Assembly (NCBI RefSeq): GCF_001519065.1 | Contig: NZ_KQ954266.1 | Span: forward strand, 18,184-82,183 | DNA length: 64,000 nucleotides | Direction: 5' to 3' | Source: Novosphingobium sp. FSW06-99 | GTDB taxonomy: Bacteria; Pseudomonadota; Alphaproteobacteria; Sphingomonadales; Sphingomonadaceae | Part shown: piece after piece, positions 8,461 to 17,297 of the stretch | Layout: each line of letters starts with the position of its first letter | Numbering within the stretch: position 1 is the first letter of the stretch | Position numbers and translations under genes: made by a program | Notes under the pieces: model-generated | Database searches by the model: none | What the model was told of the DNA's origin: nothing | The model's input: the letters and a program-made list of their open reading frames with translations, nothing else

Positions 8461-8614
8461 CGCCGCTGTCGGCGGCACTGCGCAGCGTTCCCTAGTCCAT
8501 GGGTGAACCCGGATTAACCATCCGCGGGCTAGACCTTCCACAGCGCGAAACCATGCCACGGGGGCCACACGTGAAACAGACCGATCGAACCCGATCCCGG
8601 CGACAGGCGGCGCG

Positions 8615-11008
8615 ATGAGCGCGCCGGTTCCCGCAGGCGCATTTGTCACCGGCGCCGACGACAGTTGCCTGCCGCACGAATTGCCGTTCGTGCTCGATCG
8701 CTACGCCGGGCTCAAGATTCTCAGCCTCGACTGTTTTGACACGCTGCTGTGGCGCGATTGCCATCTGCCGCAGGATCTGTTTGCCGCCCTGCCCGGTGTC
8801 ACCGCCTGGCAACGCGCCACCGGCGAAGGGCGCGCGCGCGCGATTGCCCACGCGACGCGCGGCGCAAAAGACGTACCGATCGAGGCGATCTATGCCGAAG
8901 TGATGCCGCGTGCCGACCGCCGTACGCGCTTGGCCGCGATCGACGCCGAACTGGCCACCGAGGCGCGCCATTGCCACGCCTTTGCCCCCACCGTGGCGCT
9001 GATGCACGAGGCGCGGCGGCGCGGGTTGAAGGTGATCATCGTCTCCGACACTTACCTCGATCAGCGGCAATTGCTGCACCTGATCGCCCAGGCGGCGGGC
9101 GATGACGTGGCCGCGCTGATCGACCAGGTGTTCTGTTCGTCGCGCTTTGCCAGGCCAAAGGGCGACGGGCTCTACGGCGAAGTGCTGGCGCGGGTAAAGG
9201 CCCACGCCGACCAGATCCTGCACATCGGCGACAACCACCATGCCGATGTGCTGGGGGTGCGCCCGTTCGGGGTGCACACGCTCCATCTCAAACAGTTCAC
9301 GCCCGAGGCGGCTGAGCAATTGCGGCTGGAAAGCACGGTTGCCGGGATGTTGCAGGGCGATGCACCCGAGCGGCTGGCCCGCCCGCAACCGCATCGCGCC
9401 GCGCTGGCCCTGGGTGTGCCGCAACAGCCTGATCCGGCACACCGGTTGGGCTATGGCGTGTTGGGGCCGCTGTTCTGCGGGTTCGATGCGTGGTTGCACA
9501 AAGAAGCAGAGGCGCTCGCGAGCAGCGGTGGACGCGTGCACTGGCTGTTCATGCTGCGCGATGGCCATCTGCCGTTGCGCGTGCATCAAGCTCGGGGCGA
9601 CAGCGGGCACGCGGTCGAGATCAGCCGGATGACCGCGACCTTTGCCGCGCTGAACAGCGATGTCGCATTTTCACGCTTTCTTGCCGAACAGGCCACCACC
9701 CCTGCGCCCACCCTGGGCCGGATGCTGCGGCTGGACCAGACCACGCTCAATCGTATCTGCCAGGGCCGTGATCCGGTGGCCGCGCGCCGCGCACTGGGCA
9801 AATGGTGCGACGATCCCGGCAATCGCCGCGCCATCCTGGCTGATGCCCGCGCACTGGCCGACCGTATGGTCGGGCATGTGCGCAACGCGATCGATCCCCG
9901 CCCCGGCGACACACTGATGCTGATCGACCTTGGCTATAACGGTTCGGTGCAGAACCAGGCCGGGCCGCTGCTGGCGCGCGCGCTCGATGTGCATGTCGCC
10001 GGGCGCTATCTGCTGCTGCGCGAAACCGAACTGTCGGGCCTCGACAAGCGCGGCTGGTTCGATCCGCGCCATTTCGACCCCACCGCACTGGCGACCATGA
10101 TCGGCAATGTCGCGGTGCTCGAACAATTGGCGACCACCGCAATCGGATCGGTAATCGATTATACCCCCGACGGCACGCCGATCCGCGCCGCCAACGCCAT
10201 CAAGGACAACCAGAGCGCGGTGCGCGATGCGGTTCAGGCCGGGTGCGTCGAATTTGCCCGGCAAGTGGCGGGCGCCACCATCCGGCGTGCCCTGCCCGAT
10301 GATCATGACCGGCTGTGGCGCGAGGCGTGCGCAGCGGGGCTGACCCGGCTGATGTTCCTGCCACTGCCGCACGAGATCGCGACGATCGCCGCATTCGAAC
10401 ACGACGTGAACCTTGGCACCGACGAAACGATCGACTTGTTCGATACGGCGGCGGCGCGGCGTGGCCTGCGCCAAAAGGGGTTGTTCTACCAGAAAAGCAC
10501 GCGGCGCATGTTTGTACCTGCCGAACTGGCCGACGCGGGCATGCCGTTGCGGCTGGCCAACTTTGCCGCGACGCGGTTTTCCGCGCCGCTGACATTCGCG
10601 GATTCGGTCAGCGGGGGCACTGCCGTGCCGGTGATCCTGGTCAAGCCGCAGGGCGAAGTGCCGGGTTTGTGCCCCGCACGCCCGACCCATGACGGGTTTT
10701 TTGCGCTGTGCATTCCCCTGGGCGCAGACCGCTATCCAGTGGTGGTGCAAATCGGCGCGGTGGCCCGCCATGTCGAGATCGAGACGATCCTGGCGGTGCC
10801 GACCTGCGACTATATCCAGACCCGCAACGGCGCCGACCCGCGCGAGGTGCCGGTCAAGCCGGTGCTGGACGGCATCGTCGAATTTGCACCCGGGCTGTGG
10901 CACTGCCGGTCGAACTATGCCTTTGCCATGCTGAACCCTCCGGCGATGGAAGGGATTGCCGATCTGTTGCTGGTGATGGTGTTCCGCCCGATCGGTCAGC
11001 CGGAATGA
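8615..11008 (+). CDS. Large protein with N-terminal HAD-like hydrolase domain
   Basis: 797 aa. Residues about 30-230 form a HAD-superfamily phosphatase domain: motif I LDCFDTLL (DxDxT), motif II IVSDTY, motif III Lys in ARPKGDG, and motif IV HIGDNHHADV. All four catalytic motifs are present, so this part is probably active as a phosphohydrolase. The remaining roughly 560 residues match nothing I recognise; they contain WLFMLRDGHLPLRVHQ, LMLIDLGYNGSVQNQ and RYLLLRETELSGLDKRGWF, suggesting a second folded domain seen in other long HAD-containing proteins near surface-polysaccharide genes. No signal peptide or membrane segment. It stands alone, facing away from the MFS gene. Substrate unknown. 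Confidence 0.8.
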   Translation: MSAPVPAGAFVTGADDSCLPHELPFVLDRYAGLKILSLDCFDTLLWRDCHLPQDLFAALPGVTAWQRATGEGRARAIAHATRGAKDVPIEAIYAEVMPRADRRTRLAAIDAELATEARHCHAFAPTVALMHEARRRGLKVIIVSDTYLDQRQLLHLIAQAAGDDVAALIDQVFCSSRFARPKGDGLYGEVLARVKAHADQILHIGDNHHADVLGVRPFGVHTLHLKQFTPEAAEQLRLESTVAGMLQGDAPERLARPQPHRAALALGVPQQPDPAHRLGYGVLGPLFCGFDAWLHKEAEALASSGGRVHWLFMLRDGHLPLRVHQARGDSGHAVEISRMTATFAALNSDVAFSRFLAEQATTPAPTLGRMLRLDQTTLNRICQGRDPVAARRALGKWCDDPGNRRAILADARALADRMVGHVRNAIDPRPGDTLMLIDLGYNGSVQNQAGPLLARALDVHVAGRYLLLRETELSGLDKRGWFDPRHFDPTALATMIGNVAVLEQLATTAIGSVIDYTPDGTPIRAANAIKDNQSAVRDAVQAGCVEFARQVAGATIRRALPDDHDRLWREACAAGLTRLMFLPLPHEIATIAAFEHDVNLGTDETIDLFDTAAARRGLRQKGLFYQKSTRRMFVPAELADAGMPLRLANFAATRFSAPLTFADSVSGGTAVPVILVKPQGEVPGLCPARPTHDGFFALCIPLGADRYPVVVQIGAVARHVEIETILAVPTCDYIQTRNGADPREVPVKPVLDGIVEFAPGLWHCRSNYAFAMLNPPAMEGIADLLLVMVFRPIGQPE

Positions 11009-11125
11009 CAAAATAAAATACAAAAAAGTGGCGGCGTGATGGCCGTCACGCGTAAGCCGGATCGCCCCGGCGTAATCATCTCCTTGTCAGGCAAGAAGCC
11101 TGAACGAAAATTCAGGAGATGACCC

Positions 11126-11497
11126 ATGACCAAGACTTTCTCGATCGTTCGCACTGCCGCTGCCACCCTGATCGCGTCGAGCCTGTTTGTGCTGGCCCCC
11201 GTCGCCCAGGCCGCCGAAGCGGATCAGGCCCCGCAAGCCGAACTCAACATCGCCGCCACCGATTTCACCTCGCAAAAGGCGGTCGACCACCTGATTGCCC
11301 GGTTGCACCGCGTCGCACTCGATATCTGCGCCCCCAATCTCGATCCCAAGGTCGGGCTGAACGATGACGAGCGCGCTTGCCTCAACAAGGCGCTGAAGAG
11401 CGGCCTCGCCCAGATCGACAGCAAGCGCGAAGAAGCCATGCGCGAAACCTCGGTCCATGTCGCCACCGCACTGCCGGTCGAAACCCCGGTGCATTGA
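11126..11497 (+). CDS. UrcA family secreted protein
   Basis: 123 aa. The ATG at 11126 is preceded by AGGAGATGACCC. A signal peptide (MTKTFSIVRTAAATLIASSL, cleavage near AQAAE) is followed by the UrcA core: DFTSQKAVDHLIARLHRVALDIC and ERACLNKALKSGLAQID, with the two conserved cysteines of the family. Proteins of this family are small periplasmic products common in sphingomonads and xanthomonads; their function is not known to me. A related but shorter gene follows at 11664. Confidence 0.85.
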   Translation: MTKTFSIVRTAAATLIASSLFVLAPVAQAAEADQAPQAELNIAATDFTSQKAVDHLIARLHRVALDICAPNLDPKVGLNDDERACLNKALKSGLAQIDSKREEAMRETSVHVATALPVETPVH

Positions 11498-11520
11498 GCT
11501 ACCGCATGACCCGAAGCGAC

Positions 11521-11552
11521 CCTGGCTGTCTTGTCCGTCCATGACAGCCAGG
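11521..11552. repeat. Inverted repeat downstream of the UrcA gene
   Basis: Perfect 10-bp arms CCTGGCTGTC (11521-11530) and GACAGCCAGG (11543-11552) with a 12-nt loop. It sits just before the terminator at 11565 and may form a second hairpin in the same transcript. Confidence 0.6.
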
Positions 11553-11564
11553 TCGGACATGCGG

Positions 11565-11603
11565 AAGGGGCCCGCTGGCAGAGCCGCCGGCGGGCCCCTT
11601 TTG
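11565..11603 (+). terminator. Rho-independent terminator between the two UrcA-like genes
   Basis: An 11-bp stem (AAGGGGCCCGC at 11565-11575 with its complement at 11590-11600) has a 14-nt loop and runs into TTTT. It ends the UrcA transcript before the next small gene. Confidence 0.75.
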
Positions 11604-11663
11604 CATCACCGGGCTTTCGCCAAGCAAGCCTCGACCGTGACCGCAGACCGCAAGAGATCGCTC

Positions 11664-11897
11664 ATGATCAAGACGTTTTCCTATGTCCGCCTGGCCACGT
11701 TCGCGTTGATCGCCGCCGGTTTCATCGCCGCGATCGTTGCCGCCCAGAGCACCCCCGACCGCCGCGCGCACTCGATCGACTGCCCCTTGACGCAAACGCA
11801 CCAGCGGCTGATCGACCCGGTCCATACGTTTGCCCGCGATGTCTGTCTCGCCGCTCGCTTCATGGCGGCGGTCGATCACGACGATCGCGCCGGTTGA
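11664..11897 (+). CDS. Small secreted UrcA-like protein (truncated paralogue)
   Basis: 77 aa from the ATG at 11664, after AAGAGATCG. The first 20 residues (MIKTFSYVRLATFALIAAGF) match the signal sequence of the upstream UrcA protein at M-KTFS-VR and LIA. The mature part keeps RLIDPVHTFARDVC, similar to the UrcA DHLIARLHRVALDIC block, but ends before the second conserved half. I read it as a shortened, divergent duplicate of the neighbour. It could be decaying or a distinct small exported protein. Confidence 0.55.
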   Translation: MIKTFSYVRLATFALIAAGFIAAIVAAQSTPDRRAHSIDCPLTQTHQRLIDPVHTFARDVCLAARFMAAVDHDDRAG

Positions 11898-12007
11898 CGC
11901 GCGCCAGATCGGCCCGGATTTGCTCGGCCAATCATGACCCCGGGCTTGACCGCGTGCGGCAAACCACGGCTAATCGTCCCCGAGATGCCGTTGAGAGCCA
12001 CAAGACC

Positions 12008-13612
12008 ATGACTTCCGCGCCGACGACCAGCCTGGCCGCCATTATCACCGCCGCCCGCGCCGGCAGCATCGATTATGCCAAAGGGCTGTTCGAAGCCGGC
12101 GGCTGGGCCGAACGCGATGCCGACCCCGCCGCACTGGCGATCCGCGCGCGCCTGCTGAAAGATGCAGGCATGCGCGCCGCCGGGCCCGACCGGCAATCGC
12201 TGCTGGCCGCCGCCGCCGCAGCCTATGGCACCGCCGATCGTCTGCGTCCGCAGCCTTATACGCGCATCAACCAGGCCTCGCTGCTGTTGCTGGCGGGCGA
12301 TCGCGCAGGCGCCCAAGCGGTTGCGCAAGATGTGCTCGACTGGATGGCGGGCACACAGGACTTCGCCGAAACACCCTATTTCATCGCCGCCACGCGGGCC
12401 GAAGCCCATTTGCTGCGCGGCGAAAGCGAAGCTGCTGCCGAGGCCATGCACCAGGCGATCGCCGCCGATCCCGACGGTTGGGCCGATCGCGCCACAACGC
12501 TAAGGCAATTCGCGCTGATCCTCGCCGCGCTGGGCGCAGACCCGCGCTGGCTCGATCCGTTTCGTCCGCCGCGTTCGCTCAATTTCGCCGGGCATCTGGG
12601 CGTCGCGCCCGCCCAGGCCGAGGCCTTGCGCAGCACGGTCGATGCATGGCTGGCCGCGCACGACGTGGGGTTCGGCTTTGGCGCGCTGGCGGCGGGCGCC
12701 GATATCGTGATTGCCGAGGCGCTGATTGCACGCGGTGCCGAATTGCATGTCGTGCTGCCGACGCGGCTCGACGAATTTGTCGCGCAATCGGTCGCCCCTT
12801 ATGATCCGGCGTGGCGCGCGCGGTTTGACGCCTGTCTGGCCGCGGCGCATTCGCTGCAATGCGTCACTTCGGTGACCGGCGCCTATGAACCGCTGGCCAC
12901 GCAACTGGCCGCCGATGTGGCGATGGGGGCCTGTGTGCTCAACGCGCGCCGGCTGGAAAGCACGGCGTGGCAGTTGCTGGTGATCGACGATATGCCCGGC
13001 CCTTATGGCGGTGGCGATGGAACGCGCCGGATCGGCGAACGCTGGCGCGACCGCGACCGGCAACAGTGCCTGATCGCACCACGCACCGCGCCGGTGGCGG
13101 CATCGGGCCTGCGCCCTGCCCCCGAAGGGCGCCACGACCGGCGGCTGGCGGCCATGCTGATGATCAGTTTCGACGGCCTCGACCGCTGTGACGAAGGCCG
13201 CTTTGCCGAGGCGATCGACAGCGTGATCACCCCGTTTCGCGCCGCCAGCGCGGCATTGCCGGTGCAGCCCGAGCTGACCCTGCCGATGGGCAATGCCCGG
13301 ATGGTGGTGTTTGCCGATGCCGACGCAGCATGGACCTATGCCCGCGCGCTGCTGGCGTTGCCGCCGCTGGCGCTGCCCTTGCGGGTGGCGGGCCATTACG
13401 GGCTGGCGCACTGGTTCGACGATCCGGCGGCGCTCGTCGGCCGCGCCACGGCAGATCTGGCGGCGATTGCGCAGGCCGCGCTGCCCGGCGTGCTAACCGC
13501 CAGCGAAACGCTGGCCAGCGCGGTGTCGGTCAACCTGTCGGCCGACATTCATGCCGAACACGTTGGCGAAGCGGGCGAAATCAGGCTGTTTGCGCTGACG
13601 CCCGCTCAGTAG
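12008..13612 (+). CDS. TPR / SLOG-like / degenerate class III cyclase-like protein
   Basis: 534 aa from ATG 12008. Residues about 10-180 are helical, alanine-rich and TPR-like (TRAFs-binding type). Residues about 190-330 look like a SLOG/LOG Rossmann domain: LNFAGHLGV, FGALAAGADIVIAEALIARG and AELHVVLP, then WRARFDACLAAA. Residues about 380-530 resemble a class III nucleotide cyclase: ISFDGLDR at the first metal site, MGNARMVVFADADAAW where active enzymes have GD, and GRATADLAAIAQA where they have an Asn-x3-Arg motif. The second metal Asp is Asn and the Arg is missing, so catalysis is doubtful. The gene is convergent with a Crp/Fnr gene and lies close to another SLOG gene, suggesting nucleotide-based signalling or stress response. 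Domain calls are by eye; function unknown. Confidence 0.6.
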   Translation: MTSAPTTSLAAIITAARAGSIDYAKGLFEAGGWAERDADPAALAIRARLLKDAGMRAAGPDRQSLLAAAAAAYGTADRLRPQPYTRINQASLLLLAGDRAGAQAVAQDVLDWMAGTQDFAETPYFIAATRAEAHLLRGESEAAAEAMHQAIAADPDGWADRATTLRQFALILAALGADPRWLDPFRPPRSLNFAGHLGVAPAQAEALRSTVDAWLAAHDVGFGFGALAAGADIVIAEALIARGAELHVVLPTRLDEFVAQSVAPYDPAWRARFDACLAAAHSLQCVTSVTGAYEPLATQLAADVAMGACVLNARRLESTAWQLLVIDDMPGPYGGGDGTRRIGERWRDRDRQQCLIAPRTAPVAASGLRPAPEGRHDRRLAAMLMISFDGLDRCDEGRFAEAIDSVITPFRAASAALPVQPELTLPMGNARMVVFADADAAWTYARALLALPPLALPLRVAGHYGLAHWFDDPAALVGRATADLAAIAQAALPGVLTASETLASAVSVNLSADIHAEHVGEAGEIRLFALTPAQ

Positions 13613-14268
13613 ATCAATTCTTCGATGCGATGCGGTGCAACCACGCGCAGACCGTGATCGTCGCGCGTGATGATCCCGCGCTTTTCCAGCGCGTTGATTG
13701 CGCGTGACACGGTTTCACGGGTACTTTGCACTTGCAGGGCAAACTGGCTGAGCACGGGCGGGGGGCGGATAGTCAGGTCTTCGCTGGCCTGCGCCCGGCG
13801 CAACAGTTCTGCGTGGATGCGGCCATTGGCCGACAATGTGGCACCTTCGACCATGCGCTGGGTGATGCGCGACAACCGCGCCACCAGTCGCCGCGACACC
13901 GCCAGCGCAACGCAACTGTAATTCGTCATCAGGTCGAGAAACACCGCCTGGCCAAATGCTGCCGAGGTGCTGGCGATCACCGCCGCAATATCGTGCGCGG
14001 GCTGGTCCTTTTCAAACAGCGCCGTCTCGCCGAGCAGATCGCCGCGCAGATAGTCCTCGATCGCCACCAGCCGCCCATCGACCGCAAAGGCCATCATGCG
14101 CGCATGGCCGTCGACCATCACATGCACGTGCGCGCCGTCGCGGTCTGCGGCGATGATCACGCTATGCGCGGGGTGGTCGCGCAACCGCGCCCGCGCCGCC
14201 AGGGTTTCGGCCGTGGCCGCGTTGCAGGCGAAGGTTTCGGCAAGGACCATGTGCGCCATTTCGTTCAT
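13606..14268 (-). CDS. Crp/Fnr family transcriptional regulator
   Basis: 220 aa if translation starts at ATG 14268 (MNEMAHMVLAETFACNA); other in-frame ATGs lie 3 and 6 codons downstream and one 19 codons upstream at 14325. Residues about 15-115 form a cyclic-nucleotide-binding-type beta roll (DYLRGDLLGETALFE). The C-terminus has the Crp winged helix-turn-helix (LTIRPPPVLSQFALQVQSTRETVSRAINALEKRGII). It overlaps the end of the TPR/SLOG/cyclase-like gene by 7 bp in convergent orientation and is divergent from the second SLOG gene with an 81-bp gap. That gap is where it would most likely bind. Ligand unknown; no cysteine cluster for an Fnr-type iron-sulfur centre is seen. Confidence 0.85.
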   Translation of the reverse strand: MNEMAHMVLAETFACNAATAETLAARARLRDHPAHSVIIAADRDGAHVHVMVDGHARMMAFAVDGRLVAIEDYLRGDLLGETALFEKDQPAHDIAAVIASTSAAFGQAVFLDLMTNYSCVALAVSRRLVARLSRITQRMVEGATLSANGRIHAELLRRAQASEDLTIRPPPVLSQFALQVQSTRETVSRAINALEKRGIITRDDHGLRVVAPHRIEELIY

Positions 14269-14349
14269 GCCATGGTGATAGCACGGATCTGGTGGCACAT
14301 GCCATTGCCGGTTGACCACCCGCATCGCCGACCGCTAGCGTTACCGGCA

Positions 14350-15351
14350 ATGGACGATCTGCCCGCCAGCAGCGTGGTCGGCGAAACGCTGGACGCGGTA
14401 CGCGCAAACCCCCGCCCGGTGCTGGCGATCGGGGTAACCGGGCATCGCGCGGCCCGGCTCGATACCGCTGCCTTGCCCGCCCTGACCGCGACGATTGACG
14501 CCACGCTGGCGCAGATTGAACAGATCGCGCGCGCGCAGGCTGGCACGGCCGAATTGCGCGCGGTGACGGCGCTTGCCGACGGTGCAGACAGTCTGGTGTC
14601 CGCGGCGGCCCTGGCACGCGGCTGGCCGCTGTTCAGCGTGCTGCCCTTTACGCGTGCGATCTATGCCGCCGATTTCACCACCGGGCACACGCGCGCCGTG
14701 TTCGACCGGTTGCTGGCCGCCTCTGCACGGGTGTTCGAACTGGCCGACGACTGCCACCGCGACACCGCCCCCGCTGCCTATGAGCGCGCGGGCCGCATCG
14801 TGCTGGCGCAGTGCGACATGCTGATCGCGGTGTGGGATGGCCAGCCCGCGCTGGGACGGGGTGGCACCGGCGATATCGTGGCCGAGGCGATTGCGAGCGG
14901 CATTCCGGTAATCCGCATCGATCCCTCGGGAAAGACCGAGCCACTGATGCTTGCGCCCGGTCAGGCGACGACCCTGTCGACAGGGTTGCCCGACCTGATC
15001 CGCGCCGTGTTGCGCGCGCCCACAGGCCACGGCAATGCCGGGTTGGCGGTTGGTCTGGATTGTCTGGCCATCGCGGCACGCATAGGCCTGGGCGTGGTGA
15101 GGGATGAGGGGGATCAGTCCCGACTGCGCCAGGCCGCGCGGCGCATCGCCCTGCCCGCTGCAGTGGTCGACCGGGCCTATCTGGCCGATGTGTACGCCGC
15201 GCTGCTGCGCCTGATCGACGCGCGGATCGCGCGCCAGCCTGACCTGCGCGGTCCGCTGACCGCGCTGCGGCAGGTCACTGCCTGCGACGATCCGGCGTTC
15301 GATACGCTGCAAAGCCGGATCGCGGAACTGGCCAAACTGCTGATGCCCTAA
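14350..15351 (+). CDS. SLOG-family (TRPM-like) nucleotide-binding protein
   Basis: 333 aa from ATG 14350. The first 200 residues look like a SLOG Rossmann domain: LAIGVTGHR near residue 27, ALADGADSLVSAAALARG near 75, LFSVLPF near 95, MLIAVWDG near 158 and GGTGDIVAEAIASGIPVIRID near 170. The last roughly 120 residues are helical. There is no signal peptide or membrane helix. SLOG domains bind or process nucleotides or nucleotide-derived second messengers in signalling and conflict systems. The upstream SLOG-like gene and the Crp/Fnr gene between them suggest a common circuit. Activity and ligand are not known. Confidence 0.7.
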   Translation: MDDLPASSVVGETLDAVRANPRPVLAIGVTGHRAARLDTAALPALTATIDATLAQIEQIARAQAGTAELRAVTALADGADSLVSAAALARGWPLFSVLPFTRAIYAADFTTGHTRAVFDRLLAASARVFELADDCHRDTAPAAYERAGRIVLAQCDMLIAVWDGQPALGRGGTGDIVAEAIASGIPVIRIDPSGKTEPLMLAPGQATTLSTGLPDLIRAVLRAPTGHGNAGLAVGLDCLAIAARIGLGVVRDEGDQSRLRQAARRIALPAAVVDRAYLADVYAALLRLIDARIARQPDLRGPLTALRQVTACDDPAFDTLQSRIAELAKLLMP

Positions 15352-16697
15352 TAGGCGAAATAGGGCCCAGTGGCAGAGGCTGCCGTACGCCCGGCAATTG
15401 CGGTATAGACATGGCGCCCGAAAAAGAACGGCAGGCCAAAATCGAAACTGCTGGAGATCGGCTGCGAAAAGTTCAGCGCGTTGGGGTTGGCGCCGATGCC
15501 GGGTACTGCATTCGATGTCGCCGCCGGTTCGCTATAGGCGTTGTACAAGGTGAACGCCGCGCTGGCCGTTCCGCTGCGATAGCCTGACAGAGTCGGGGTC
15601 AGCGACAGCGCCGATGACGGGCAATAGAAACCGGTGTAATTGGTCTGCGTGCACTGGGTAATGCTGTTGTCGACGAAATAGTAATAGTTGCTGCCGCTGT
15701 CGAGAAAGCTGTTGGTCAGGCTGGTGCCGTTGTACGTCGCGGTGACATTGCCCTGGTCATTGGTGGGCAGCACGGTGGCCGACCCCAGCGCGTTGTTGGT
15801 CTCGGTGCCGATGCCGAAATAGACCGTGCCGGTCAGCGTCGCCACCCCGCTGGCCGCGACGCTCGGCAATTCGAGGATCGTGCCGTTGTTGTCGGTGGCA
15901 AACGCCGCCACCGGATTGGGCAATTGCTGGAACGGTGCAGTGGTGGTGTCAGTCCGGGTCGTCACGCCGGAACAGCCCGATGACGGGCAATCGTAATAGA
16001 TCGCCCCGCCAGAGGCTGCGGTCGATGTTGACGTGCACGTGCTGCCGCAATCGACCGCCGACAGACCCACGCCGATGATGCCGTTGGCACCCAGCGCCTG
16101 GACCGTGTTCATGTTGCTGCCACCGCTCGACGAACAGGAATTGGGCACCGTACCAAAGCCGCCGGTGGTATCGCCGATCACTTGCAACGGCATCGACGAA
16201 ACGGATTCCCCGCCAATCGTGAAATCACCCAGCCGCACCGATCCGAACACATAATTGTCCACATATTCATAGCATTCGCCAATGCCGTTGCCCGCCGCAT
16301 CGGTTTCGCCGGTCAATCCGGTCAACAAGGCGGAATTGAGCACCGAAGCCTCCAGCCGCAACCCGGTCGATCCGGTGTCGAGCAGGACATGGTCGATCGT
16401 CTGGCAATTGGTGGTCGATCCCGGCGCACAGACCGTGACCGAGACATAGGGCACATTGGTCGACGTATAGGCATCCGCCCCGGTGTTGAGCGCCGCAGGG
16501 CCCGCATCGACGGTGACTGTGGTGAAATTGGTCAGTGTCACGGTTCCGCCGGACGACGTCGACGATGAACTCGACGATGATGACCCTGACCCGCTCGATG
16601 CGTCCGACCCGCCGCCGCACGCGGCCAGCGCCAACAGCATCATGGCCGCGACGATTTGCCGCAAACCCGGTGTTTTCAGCATCATCGGCCCTTTCAC
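15348..16697 (-). CDS. DUF3443 family lipoprotein with aspartic-protease-like motifs
   Basis: 449 aa. A lipobox (LLALAACGGG) makes it a lipoprotein; a serine-rich linker follows (residues about 33-50). The body has VLLDTGSTGLRL near residue 105 and FLDSGSNYYYFVD in the second half, the paired Asp-Thr/Ser-Gly pattern of pepsin-like folds. These motifs and the many Cys/Gly/Ser-rich loops fit DUF3443. The start overlaps the DUF2844 gene's stop by 4 bp, so the two are translated together. Family membership is likely; protease activity is only suggested by the motifs. Confidence 0.8.
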   Translation of the reverse strand: MKGPMMLKTPGLRQIVAAMMLLALAACGGGSDASSGSGSSSSSSSSTSSGGTVTLTNFTTVTVDAGPAALNTGADAYTSTNVPYVSVTVCAPGSTTNCQTIDHVLLDTGSTGLRLEASVLNSALLTGLTGETDAAGNGIGECYEYVDNYVFGSVRLGDFTIGGESVSSMPLQVIGDTTGGFGTVPNSCSSSGGSNMNTVQALGANGIIGVGLSAVDCGSTCTSTSTAASGGAIYYDCPSSGCSGVTTRTDTTTAPFQQLPNPVAAFATDNNGTILELPSVAASGVATLTGTVYFGIGTETNNALGSATVLPTNDQGNVTATYNGTSLTNSFLDSGSNYYYFVDNSITQCTQTNYTGFYCPSSALSLTPTLSGYRSGTASAAFTLYNAYSEPAATSNAVPGIGANPNALNFSQPISSSFDFGLPFFFGRHVYTAIAGRTAASATGPYFAY

Positions 16698-17152
16698 AGC
16701 GAAGTCGGATCAAAACCGGCGGGCGCACTTTGCGGCAACCAGGCATAGCCCCAGAACGCCCCGGTATGTCCCCCGGTGACGACTTTCAGATCGGACCGGT
16801 TGACCAGCGGCGCGCGCCGCTGGCCGTGGCGATGATTGATCGCGTTGTCGCCCTGGAATGTGGCGAAATGCGCGCCGAGCAGCGCATCAAGCGCGGGTTT
16901 GCCGGGCCCTGCCCAGCGCACCGCATAGATCACCCCTGCGGCATTGGCATATTCGCGCACTTCGCCGCCGTTGTTCAGGCTGAGTGTGTGCAAGGTACCG
17001 CTGCCCGATTGGGCGACGACATGCGATCGCACGCTCATCCGCGCCTGATCGCCATTCACCGTGGCCGTATTGCCGCCCAGGCTGGCCATCGCGACATGCG
17101 GCACCAGCACGGCGCAGGCCGCCATCAACACTCGCACCGTTGCGCCCCGCAT
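16694..17152 (-). CDS. DUF2844 family secreted protein
   Basis: 152 aa with an N-terminal signal peptide (MRGATVRVLMAACAVLVPHV, cleavage near AMASLGG). The core has the DUF2844 pattern: LNNGGEVREYANAAGVIYAVRW, then GPGKPALDALLG and a C-terminal VTGGHTGAFWGYAWLPQ. It is the first gene of a two-gene operon with the DUF3443 lipoprotein. Such pairs recur in proteobacteria; no function is established that I know of. Confidence 0.82.
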   Translation of the reverse strand: MRGATVRVLMAACAVLVPHVAMASLGGNTATVNGDQARMSVRSHVVAQSGSGTLHTLSLNNGGEVREYANAAGVIYAVRWAGPGKPALDALLGAHFATFQGDNAINHRHGQRRAPLVNRSDLKVVTGGHTGAFWGYAWLPQSAPAGFDPTSL

Positions 17153-17297
17153 GTCCGTCCTCCCGCTCGCCAGAACCGCAGCTTGGAAAGCCCGCGCGCC
17201 CGCGTCAACTGCACTTGCGGTGAAATGCCCCGAAGCGGTGGATATTCGTCGCCAGCGCCCTCGGCGACGCCCGGCCGGGTTTCGTCCAATGCCCCAG

